A stretch of DNA of 64,000 nt from Plut-88900 sp963668115 (GTDB taxonomy: Bacteria; Chloroflexota; Dehalococcoidia; Plut-88900), in the NCBI GenBank assembly GCA_963668115.1, contig OY764147.1, positions 2,852,001 to 2,916,000 on the forward strand, given 5' to 3'. Positions 1 through 6,868 of this stretch are shown piece after piece (the stretch's first letter is position 1; each line of letters starts with the position of its first letter). The position numbers and the translations under genes are program-made. The notes beneath the pieces were generated by a model. The model was not told where the DNA came from. It was given only the letters and a program-made list of their open reading frames with translations, and searched no databases.

Positions 1-554
1 CCCTCCTGCCCCGCTCCGAGACCCGCCAGCGCGCCATTGATCTTCCCATACACCTCGCGGAGCTGCCCCTCAAAATCCCCTTCCCTCACCGCCTGCCCGG
101 ATACTAAGATCGTGTCCCCACACCTGACCCATTCCGCAAACGGTCCCGTTCGTGAGCCTGACCTCAACACACCCTGCCCCTCACCGCTGCTGAGTCGGGC
201 ACAGGCCTCGATCTCCACTAGGGCGTCGGGGTTTAGCAGGGACGAAACGGCCACCGTGGTTCCTACAGGTGAATCGGTGGGGAATATACGGCCACAGATA
301 TCATGGAAAGGGTCCACGTCCCGAGGGTCGACCACGTACGCCGTCAGCTTCACGATATCTGAAAGACTTCCGCCCGCCTCTTCAACCACCCGGACCACCG
401 ACTCCATAGCCGTCTCCGCCTGCGCCTTGAAGTCCCCCGCCCCGACAACCCTCCCGTCTGAATCTTGGGCCCTCTGCCCCGAGACAAATATCCAGCCCCC
501 CGCCTTTGTCGCTTGGGAAAGTCCCTTTGACCCTTCAATCCGTTCTACCTTCAT
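1..554 (-). CDS. RidA-family protein with two Rid domains (3' end outside window)
   Basis: Reading from the ATG at 554 gives a protein beginning MKVERIEGSKGLSQATKAGG, with the Rid pattern FVSGQ, a VEEAGGSLSDIVKLTAYV segment and VEIEACARL at the end of the first domain. A second Rid start (GDTILVSGQAVREGD) follows and runs off the window edge, so this is a tandem-Rid protein. Archetypal RidA hydrolyses reactive enamine/imine intermediates from PLP enzymes using an arginine just before the VEIE strand. Here that region reads NPDALVEIEA, without an obvious arginine, so another Rid subfamily and substrate is likely. It is divergent from the amidohydrolase at 690. Confidence 0.75.
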   Translation of the reverse strand, partial: MKVERIEGSKGLSQATKAGGWIFVSGQRAQDSDGRVVGAGDFKAQAETAMESVVRVVEEAGGSLSDIVKLTAYVVDPRDVDPFHDICGRIFPTDSPVGTTVAVSSLLNPDALVEIEACARLSSGEGQGVLRSGSRTGPFAEWVRCGDTILVSGQAVREGDFEGQLREVYGKINGALAGLGAGQE

Positions 555-689
555 GCTTGCGCCTTTCGCTTTCTGCCCCCCGGAACCGATCGCATTGTAC
601 AAGAATGGAGACCCACGAATTGCGTATCGGGACTCGCGGCTATATGAGATACTAGCCGCAACCCTTGTGCAGATGGAGGCAGGAGTAAC

Positions 690-1808
690 ATGCCGGAGAT
701 GAAGATCATATCGGCGGATTCCCATGCAATGGAGCCGGACGATATTTTCGAAAGACTGCCACCCGACTTGCGAGCCCGAGCCCCTCGCGTGGAGAAACGA
801 AATGGCGCATCCTATCTTATTCAGGAAGGTCAGCGGCCCATCAGGCTGGACATAGCCGCCTCCCAGTTGACTGAGGAGGACAAGCGCCGTGAGTTCAGGG
901 ATGAAACTGGGGAGCGGAGTGGTCGGGCGTCGGGGACCGACATCCCGCTGAGGATAGCAGACCTTGAGGAAGACGGGGTGAGTGCAGAAGTCATCTACCC
1001 CCAAGCCATTTTCAGCGCCCTCACCGCCCCCGACCCCGGCTACCAGACGGGATTCTGCGCTATGTATAACGACTGGTACCACGAGACCTTCACCGGGAAC
1101 ATGGACAGGTTCGTGCCCTCCGCGTGCATCCCAATGGCCGACATCGAGGGCGCCATAGCGGAGGCAAGGAGGACATCGAGGCTCGGATACCGGTCTTTCT
1201 CGCTGCCGGTCGGCATGCCAGACCTCCCCTACAACAGGCCCGACTACGAACCCTTCTGGGATGCTATGGACGAAGTGAAAGTGCCTTTGAGCTTTCACGT
1301 CTTCACCCGGGCAGGGAACCAGATTCCGGAAGACCGTGGAGAAGTCCATTCTTACGGGGCCGACATGATTTACATAGGGCTGGGTATGACCGAAGCTATG
1401 AGCCCCATGACCATGCTCACGGGCGCCGGCGTCCTGGACCGCCACCCCGACCTCAACTTCGTCCTCGTCGAATGCGGCATAGGCTGGCTTGCCTGGTACC
1501 TGCTAGTGCTCGATGAGTTATACGAAAAGAGACACATGTGGCACGAGCCCAAGCTGTCCCTAAAGCCCAGCGAGTACTGGAAGAGGCAGGGCTACGTGAC
1601 TTTCGGGGACGATGTGATTGGGCTCAGGAACCGGGATGTGACGGGGGTCGACTGCCTGATGTGGGGCAGCGATTATCCCCATGACGAAGGCACCTTTCCC
1701 CACTCCCGAGAAGTCATAGCACGCACCTTCGCCGATCTACCCGATGAAGAGACACGCAAAATTGTCGGGGAGAATGCGGCGAAGTTGTACGGGTTCAGCG
1801 TGGACTGA
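690..1808 (+). CDS. Amidohydrolase family 2 metal-dependent hydrolase
   Basis: The 372-aa protein carries the N-terminal motif DSHAMEPDD (residues 10-18) and the C-terminal motif WGSDYPHDEGT (from residue 325), the signature of the TIM-barrel amidohydrolase/ACMSD-like family (PF04909). Such enzymes use a divalent metal for hydrolysis or decarboxylation of ring-cleavage-type acids. The ATG at 690 follows a GGAGG about 10 nt upstream. The Rieske oxygenase gene starts 22 nt downstream, suggesting a joint oxidative pathway in which an oxygenase attacks a ring or amine and this enzyme processes a product. The substrate cannot be named. Confidence 0.85.
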   Translation: MPEMKIISADSHAMEPDDIFERLPPDLRARAPRVEKRNGASYLIQEGQRPIRLDIAASQLTEEDKRREFRDETGERSGRASGTDIPLRIADLEEDGVSAEVIYPQAIFSALTAPDPGYQTGFCAMYNDWYHETFTGNMDRFVPSACIPMADIEGAIAEARRTSRLGYRSFSLPVGMPDLPYNRPDYEPFWDAMDEVKVPLSFHVFTRAGNQIPEDRGEVHSYGADMIYIGLGMTEAMSPMTMLTGAGVLDRHPDLNFVLVECGIGWLAWYLLVLDELYEKRHMWHEPKLSLKPSEYWKRQGYVTFGDDVIGLRNRDVTGVDCLMWGSDYPHDEGTFPHSREVIARTFADLPDEETRKIVGENAAKLYGFSVD

Positions 1809-1830
1809 GCAAAACGCCAAGCACACCGCC

Positions 1831-2994
1831 ATGCCGCTCGCCCACGGTCACATTGACCCCGATGACTTTGAACTAACGCGCGCTCCCGCCCTTGACGCCT
1901 CCCTTCCGCCACCCTATTTCTTTACCTCGCCCGAGTTCTATGAGCGGGAGATGGAGAACATCTTCCTCAAGGAGTGGCTGTGCGTCGGGCGGGGAGACCA
2001 GCTGCGGAATCCGGGTGACTACTTCACGATAGACTGGCCGGAGGCGCCCATCTGCGTCGCGCTGGACCGGTCGGGAGAGATGCACGCTTTCTCGCCCGTG
2101 TGCCGTCATCGTTCAACGCTGGTGGCCTCCGGAGAGGGAAGCACCAAGTTCTTTCAGTGTCCCTATCACGGGTGGACGTACTCATTGTCGGGGGAGCTGG
2201 TCGGGGCGCCGGACATGGAACTGACGCAGAATTTTGAGAAATCACTCTACTGCTTGCCGCGGATAAAGCTGGCCCAGTGGGAGGGGTTCGTTTTCGTGAA
2301 CCTGGATCCTCGGGCCGAGCCTTTCGGGCAACGGCTGGAGAGCCTGTCGAGGAGACTGGCGCCCTACGGCATGAGGGACATGAAGCTGTATGACCGTCAG
2401 CGGTACGACCTGGCCTGCAACTGGAAGATCTACGTGGACAACACCGCCGAGGAGTACCACGTCAACTACGCTCATGCCCGCTCCATCGCACCCTATTTCC
2501 CTACCGAAGTCTTCACCCCCCAGGAGAGCCAGGGGACCTGGGAGATGCTGTTGGGTCGGCAGTCAGGAGATGCGCAGACCCTGTCTGGGGAGTCGGTGCT
2601 GCCTCCCAATCCCGCACTTACGGAGGAGCAGACACGCGAGCTGGTTATAGTGATCATCTATCCCAACATGGTGCTCATAAACAACCCCGTTGGCATGAAC
2701 TACGGCATCACACTACCCCTGGGTCCCGACCGCTGCCGTCTGCTGATGGGCAGCTGCTTCCCGGAGGCTGCAATGAACCACCTCGCCTTCGAGAAAGCCG
2801 CCGCCCGACTTGAAGAGGCCCGGGTACAGATAATGAGCGAAGACACCGCGGTGTGCGAATCGGCACACAGGGGGATGAAGTCCAGGTTCGCAAGCCGAGG
2901 TAGGTATAGCCACAGGGAGCGGCTTACCCACAGGCTACACCAGTACGTGATAGATCGCGTCTTGGCCTGGCAAACCTCCCTTCGCCCGGACTAA
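1831..2994 (+). CDS. Rieske non-heme iron oxygenase, alpha subunit
   Basis: I start at the ATG at 1831, since the frame upstream overlaps the amidohydrolase. The 387-residue product has a Rieske 2Fe-2S site, CRHR (91-94) and CPYHGW (110-115), and a mononuclear iron site with D203, EEYH (207-210) and H215. The motif order and length fit the catalytic subunit of ring-hydroxylating or amine-demethylating oxygenases. It needs electrons from a ferredoxin/reductase, none of which is adjacent. It probably shares a transcript with the amidohydrolase at 690. The substrate class is unknown; aromatic acids or quaternary amines are possible. Confidence 0.88.
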   Translation: MPLAHGHIDPDDFELTRAPALDASLPPPYFFTSPEFYEREMENIFLKEWLCVGRGDQLRNPGDYFTIDWPEAPICVALDRSGEMHAFSPVCRHRSTLVASGEGSTKFFQCPYHGWTYSLSGELVGAPDMELTQNFEKSLYCLPRIKLAQWEGFVFVNLDPRAEPFGQRLESLSRRLAPYGMRDMKLYDRQRYDLACNWKIYVDNTAEEYHVNYAHARSIAPYFPTEVFTPQESQGTWEMLLGRQSGDAQTLSGESVLPPNPALTEEQTRELVIVIIYPNMVLINNPVGMNYGITLPLGPDRCRLLMGSCFPEAAMNHLAFEKAAARLEEARVQIMSEDTAVCESAHRGMKSRFASRGRYSHRERLTHRLHQYVIDRVLAWQTSLRPD

Positions 2995-3066
2995 GGCCTT
3001 TGGGTCATTGTCATTCCGAAGCCCCGCGAGATGTCTGAGGAAGGGGCCACTCCTCTTTCCCCAGTC

Positions 3067-4185
3067 CTACCCCGATCTCCGGTGGAACCAGGAAGCAGAG
3101 GTATCGTTCAGCCGTTGTCCCTCCTTTAAGTCCTCCCATACCGCTTCCACTTCGCTAATGGCAACACCCATCTGCCTTCCCAGCCTGCCTAAGCCCGGCC
3201 TGTAGATTATCACCTGGGCAATCCCCAGAACGTTGCCGTTTATATCGAAAATTGGGCCGCCTGAGTCGCCCGGGGAAAACACGGCATCGGTTTCTATGGC
3301 CGTTAGGCCTTCCAGCCAGGGGAATTCGGCTACCGTCGTGAGTGCACCCACCCTTACGCTCGGCCACCCGACCTCCGGGCCGGACGAATAACCGACAGAC
3401 ATAACGGCTTCACCTCCATCACTGACGCCGACTTCTCGACGGCCTGTGATCGCAGGCAGGTCTACCCCTTCCATTGCCAGGACGGCCACATCCCGGAGCC
3501 GGTCTACACCCACCACCGATACTATCTTGGATCTCTCTTGTCCCTCCGCATCTCGATAGCGGACCCTCAACGGTCCGGATCCGTCGGTCACATGGGCGGC
3601 CGTAATTAGCCAACCTTCTTCATAGACCCATGCCGTGCCTACCCCACCTGCGTTAGTCTCCACCTTGACCACCGAGCGCCTGACCCGAGTGTACAGATCG
3701 TTCCAGGAAGGTGCAGGCGTGGGTGTAGGAGGCAGGCTTATAGGTGTGACCGTGGGAGGTAAGGATATGGGGGTGGCCGTAGGCTGGGGAGTGGCGGTGG
3801 GCGGCAAGGCGATGGGCGTAGCCGTAGGCTGGGGGGTGGGGAAGGGCGGCAGGGTGATGGGCGTAGCCGTAGGCTGGGGGGTGGGGAAGGGCGCCAAGGT
3901 AATGGATGTGGCCGTGGGCTGAGGTGTGGCGGTAGGTTGGGGCGTGGGTTCGGAACTGGGCGTGGTAGTTGGTTGGGCCGTGGAGGTCGGCTGGGGGGTG
4001 ACGGTAGGAGCAGCCTCCAGTCGTGCCAGCCGTTCCCTGTCCTCCGTGATCAGGTCGTTTATCTCCCGCACTTCGGTGAACACCAGATAGCTGGACGTCC
4101 CCACCCCCGCCCCGACACCCAGGACAAAAATGACCAGCGCAACTTTGATCAGAATGGAAGTGGAAGGAAGAGTGAATCTTGCCAA
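3067..4185 (-). CDS. Membrane-anchored trypsin-like (S1/HtrA-type) serine protease
   Basis: The TTG start at 4185 gives 372 aa: one N-terminal membrane helix (about 11-33), a short charged coiled-coil-like stretch (37-58), a Pro/Thr linker of repeated PTATP units (60-160), then a chymotrypsin-fold domain. The catalytic triad is visible: H198 (ITAAHVTD), D232 (RDVAVLAM) and S308 (SPGDSGGP). It should face the outside of the membrane and cleave proteins there. There is no PDZ domain after the protease. The linker is encoded by near-identical 45-bp repeats. The start codon is uncertain because the upstream Shine-Dalgarno is weak. Confidence 0.85.
   Translation of the reverse strand: MARFTLPSTSILIKVALVIFVLGVGAGVGTSSYLVFTEVREINDLITEDRERLARLEAAPTVTPQPTSTAQPTTTPSSEPTPQPTATPQPTATSITLAPFPTPQPTATPITLPPFPTPQPTATPIALPPTATPQPTATPISLPPTVTPISLPPTPTPAPSWNDLYTRVRRSVVKVETNAGGVGTAWVYEEGWLITAAHVTDGSGPLRVRYRDAEGQERSKIVSVVGVDRLRDVAVLAMEGVDLPAITGRREVGVSDGGEAVMSVGYSSGPEVGWPSVRVGALTTVAEFPWLEGLTAIETDAVFSPGDSGGPIFDINGNVLGIAQVIIYRPGLGRLGRQMGVAISEVEAVWEDLKEGQRLNDTSASWFHRRSG
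3811..3945 (-). repeat. 45-bp coding tandem repeat (15-aa Pro/Thr linker unit)
   Basis: Units starting at 3811, 3856 and about 3901 repeat with a 45-nt period and encode PTATPITLPPFPTPQ-like units. Shorter degenerate PQPTATP copies continue on both sides. They lie in the linker of the serine protease, so unit number can change without frameshift. Confidence 0.8.
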
Positions 4186-4280
4186 GTGAGGCTCTTTTGT
4201 CGGACGCCGGCGCCCTCGCCGCTAGTCTAACCCTCGACTTGTGCCACTGGCGCCGGAGCAAAGTATAGCAAAGCCCCTGT

Positions 4281-4309
4281 TAGACACCCCCCAACCCCTT
4301 CGCTATAAT
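4281..4309 (+). promoter_or_regulatory. Sigma70-type promoter for moaD/moaE
   Basis: TAGACA (4281-4286), a 17-nt spacer and a perfect TATAAT (4304-4309). Transcription would begin near 4316, which rules out the TTG at 4309 as the moaD start. Confidence 0.7.
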
Positions 4310-4344
4310 TGACCTTACGAAATTCGTTTGCCGGGAGGCGACGC

Positions 4345-4596
4345 CTGAGAGTCAACACCCGATTCTTCGCCATCTACCGGGAACGGGCCGGGCTCAAGGA
4401 GGAGGACCTCAACCTGGACGAAGGCGCAACCTCCGCCGTGCTCGTGGAGCGCCTCTCCGAGTTGCACCCGGGCCTGTTCGAAGGTGGAGGAAGGCTAGTG
4501 GTCGCCGTCAACGGAGAGTACGTCCCCATGGACCACGCCCTCGCCGACGGCGACGAAGTGGCCCTCATACCGCCAGTGAGCGGAGGCCGGAGTTGA
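4345..4596 (+). CDS. moaD: MoaD/ThiS-family sulfur carrier (molybdopterin synthase small subunit)
   Basis: The frame encodes RVNTRFFAIYRERAGL and ends in PPVSGGRS, with the beta-grasp pattern of MoaD and the gene for MoaE overlapping its stop. The best start is an unusual CTG at 4345: it lies 6 nt after GGGAGG (4333-4338), and the promoter TATAAT at 4304-4309 excludes the longer TTG-initiated form. MoaD donates sulfur through a thiocarboxylate on a C-terminal Gly-Gly. Here GG is followed by two extra residues (Arg-Ser), so a free GG end would require trimming or an alternative chemistry. It is probably used for the molybdenum cofactor of the oxidoreductase at 6869. Confidence 0.8.
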   Translation: MRVNTRFFAIYRERAGLKEEDLNLDEGATSAVLVERLSELHPGLFEGGGRLVVAVNGEYVPMDHALADGDEVALIPPVSGGRS

Positions 4597-5033
4597 TCAA
4601 GATAACCGAACAACCCATAGACGCCGCCGAGTTCATCGCCGCCGTCAACAAAAAGCAGAACGGTGGCCTCGCCGTCTTCCTCGGCACCGTCCGAGACTTC
4701 ACGGGCCCGACCCGCCTCGCCTACATGGAATACGACGCCTACAAGGAAATGGCAGAAAAGAAGATGGCCCTGATCGTCGATGAGGCCCGTCTGCGGTGGG
4801 ACAACCCTGATGTTGCCGTGGCCCACCGCGTCGGGCGGTTGGAGCTTACCGAGCCCAGCGTCATCATCGCCGTCGGGACTCCCCACCGCGCCCAGGCCTT
4901 CGAAGCTTGCCGCTACATCATCGACCGTATAAAGGAAGAAGTCCCCATCTGGAAGAAAGAGGTTGACGAGCACGGACACGGCGAATGGGTTGAAGGCTGT
5001 GTTCCGTCCGTCAGAGAACCCGTTTCCCATTAG
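4593..5033 (+). CDS. moaE: Molybdopterin synthase catalytic subunit MoaE
   Basis: This 146-aa protein matches MoaE along its length: LAVFLGTVRDF near the N-terminus, MEYDAYKEMAEKKM, the HRVGRLEL strand, THPHR-like TPHRAQAF and the catalytic KEEVPIWKKE segment whose lysines bind precursor Z. It converts cyclic pyranopterin monophosphate to molybdopterin using sulfur from MoaD. The TTG start (4593) overlaps the moaD stop codon by 4 nt (ttga), so the two are translationally coupled. A short C-terminal tail follows GEWVEGC. Confidence 0.95.
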   Translation: MIKITEQPIDAAEFIAAVNKKQNGGLAVFLGTVRDFTGPTRLAYMEYDAYKEMAEKKMALIVDEARLRWDNPDVAVAHRVGRLELTEPSVIIAVGTPHRAQAFEACRYIIDRIKEEVPIWKKEVDEHGHGEWVEGCVPSVREPVSH

Positions 5034-5034
5034 C

Positions 5035-5126
5035 GGAGGGATCGCATAGTGGCCTAGTGCGGGCGCCTGCTAAGCGCTTATCTGGGGAGACCTGGATCGT
5101 GGGTTCGAATCCCACTCCCTCCGCCA
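5035..5126 (+). tRNA. tRNA-Ser (anticodon GCT)
   Basis: Acceptor GGAGGGA (5035-5041) pairs with TCCCTCC (5116-5122), followed by discriminator G and an encoded CCA (5124-5126). The anticodon loop is CTGCTAA, giving anticodon GCT for AGC/AGU serine codons. A long variable arm (about 5078-5098) and the GGTTCGAATCC T-loop region confirm a class II serine tRNA. Confidence 0.95.
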
Positions 5127-5216
5127 CCATCCCGCTCGAGGACCTGCAACTACCCGAACGCGGCTATCTCGGAGCGGCTGACACTGGAAACGCTTGAGCG
5201 ATATCCCCTCTCCGGC

Positions 5217-5245
5217 AAGACAAGGACAAACTTGTACATTACAAT
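5217..5245 (+). promoter_or_regulatory. Promoter for the redox module; leaderless start likely
   Basis: AAGACA (5217-5222), 17-nt spacer, TACAAT (5240-5245). The expected transcription start (about 5252) is essentially at the ATG at 5254, and no Shine-Dalgarno precedes it. Confidence 0.5.
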
Positions 5246-5253
5246 GACAAACT

Positions 5254-6840
5254 ATGGAGGGCGTCGCACAAAACACCAAATGGGGCAAGATCCTGGACCA
5301 GACCAGGTGTATTGGGTGTCACGCCTGTACCGTCGCCTGCAAGCAGGAGCACAGCGTTCCCCTGGGAGTAACCCGCACCTATGTGAAGCAGGTGGAGGTC
5401 GGGACTTTCCCAGACTCCCAACGACACTTCCAGGTCACACGCTGTAACCAGTGCAACAATCCGCCCTGCGTTGCCGCATGCCCTACCACCGCTATGTTCC
5501 AACGCCCCGACGGCATCGTTGACTTTGATAGAGACAGATGCATCGGGTGTAAGGCGTGCATAGCCGCCTGCCCCTACGACGCCATCTACATCGACCCCGA
5601 GACCCATAGCGCAGAGAAGTGTAACTTCTGTACAAATCGCATCGACATAGGCTTGGAACCGGCCTGCGTGGCAGTCTGCCCCACGCAGGCCATTTTAGTT
5701 GGTGATTTGAACGACCCCGCCAGCGAAGTGTCCCGGATACTGAATCGCCGGACAGTCGAGGTACGACGCCCGGAGAAAAAGACCGATCCCAAGGTGTTCT
5801 ATCTGGGTGCAGGCACGCACACCCTTGACCCTCAATCCGCCTCGAATCCTCAGCGCTCCTCCACATCCGATGGCAAGGTCTGGGCCCAGTCTCTGTTCAG
5901 CACACTGTACGGCGGCGCCGCGATAGACGCTGCTGACAGGAAAAGGAGTGGAAAACCAGACCAAAGCGCAGCCGCGGCCATCCTGGTCTACGACCAGCCC
6001 CACCGGGTTCCCTGGGACTGGCGCGTGTCCTCATATAGCTGGACCAAGTCCATCGCAGCCGGCGTCTTTGTCATGACCGCCGCCCTGGGTCTACTGGGCG
6101 TATCACTCAGCCAGAGCTGGGAACTAGTCACCGCGGTGCTATCCGCAGCTTTCCTGGGAGCGACGGGACTTCTGTTGATTGCAGACCTAGATCAGCCGAC
6201 ACGGTTCTACTACGTCCTTACGAAGCCGCAGTGGAGGTCGTGGCTGGTACGAGGGGCGTATCTTATGAGCGCCTTTGTATTGGTGCTGCTGCTGTATTTC
6301 ATATCCGCCCTGCTAGAATGGCAGGCGATGATCGAAGTGCTGCGGTGGGTCGGCATTGTGGTCGCCGTTGCCGTGGCCGTGTACACCGCCTTCCTGCTGA
6401 GCAAGTCCAAGGGTCGGGACCTCTGGCAGAACCCTCTCCTTGTACTGGTCTTTCTCGCCCACGCCGTCGTGGCTGGCTCAGCAACGCTGCTGATGGTCAG
6501 CAGCTTCGTAGACCTGGATTCAGGCGGAGTCACACATCTACAGTTGTCCCTCGTTATCTCGCTGGCCGTCTTCCTTGCACTGGCACTGGGTGAACTCCTA
6601 AACCCCCACCCCACCCCCCACGCAGCGACCGCGGCCCGGAACATGTGGCGGGGCAGGTACCGGCTCTACTACTGGGCCGGCATAGTGCTTGGAGGCGTTA
6701 TCCCCTTGGCGCTTACAGGTATTGCGCTGGCTAACGCACCGGACTGGACTTATATTGCCGCGTCGGCATCGGCTCTCGCCGGGCTTCTCTCCTACGAGCA
6801 CGCGTACATCCAGGCGGGCCAGTCGGTGCCTCAGAGCTGA
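5254..6840 (+). CDS. Fusion of 4Fe-4S dicluster (DmsB-type) and NrfD-like membrane anchor subunit
   Basis: The 528-aa protein has an N-terminal DmsB-type half with four cysteine clusters: CIGCHACTVACKQ (from C19), CNQCNNPPCVAACP, CIGCKACIAACP and CNFCTNR...CVAVCP. After a linker (about 190-245) a hydrophobic half follows with several membrane helices and the NrfD-like signature RSWLVRGAY after a DLDQPTRFYYVL loop. In most CISM oxidoreductases these are separate B and C subunits; here they are one polypeptide. It should pass electrons between the quinone pool and the catalytic subunit encoded 28 nt downstream. Confidence 0.9.
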   Translation: MEGVAQNTKWGKILDQTRCIGCHACTVACKQEHSVPLGVTRTYVKQVEVGTFPDSQRHFQVTRCNQCNNPPCVAACPTTAMFQRPDGIVDFDRDRCIGCKACIAACPYDAIYIDPETHSAEKCNFCTNRIDIGLEPACVAVCPTQAILVGDLNDPASEVSRILNRRTVEVRRPEKKTDPKVFYLGAGTHTLDPQSASNPQRSSTSDGKVWAQSLFSTLYGGAAIDAADRKRSGKPDQSAAAAILVYDQPHRVPWDWRVSSYSWTKSIAAGVFVMTAALGLLGVSLSQSWELVTAVLSAAFLGATGLLLIADLDQPTRFYYVLTKPQWRSWLVRGAYLMSAFVLVLLLYFISALLEWQAMIEVLRWVGIVVAVAVAVYTAFLLSKSKGRDLWQNPLLVLVFLAHAVVAGSATLLMVSSFVDLDSGGVTHLQLSLVISLAVFLALALGELLNPHPTPHAATAARNMWRGRYRLYYWAGIVLGGVIPLALTGIALANAPDWTYIAASASALAGLLSYEHAYIQAGQSVPQS

Positions 6841-6868
6841 GATTTTTGAATTCGAATCTGGTTAAGGT

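Noticed and set aside
37..702. A 221-codon plus-strand frame at the window start
   Set aside because: It lies antisense to the Rid-family gene, which has a recognisable protein sequence.
4309..4344. TTG at 4309 as the moaD start
   Set aside because: It overlaps the TATAAT promoter box at 4304-4309 and would not be on the mRNA.
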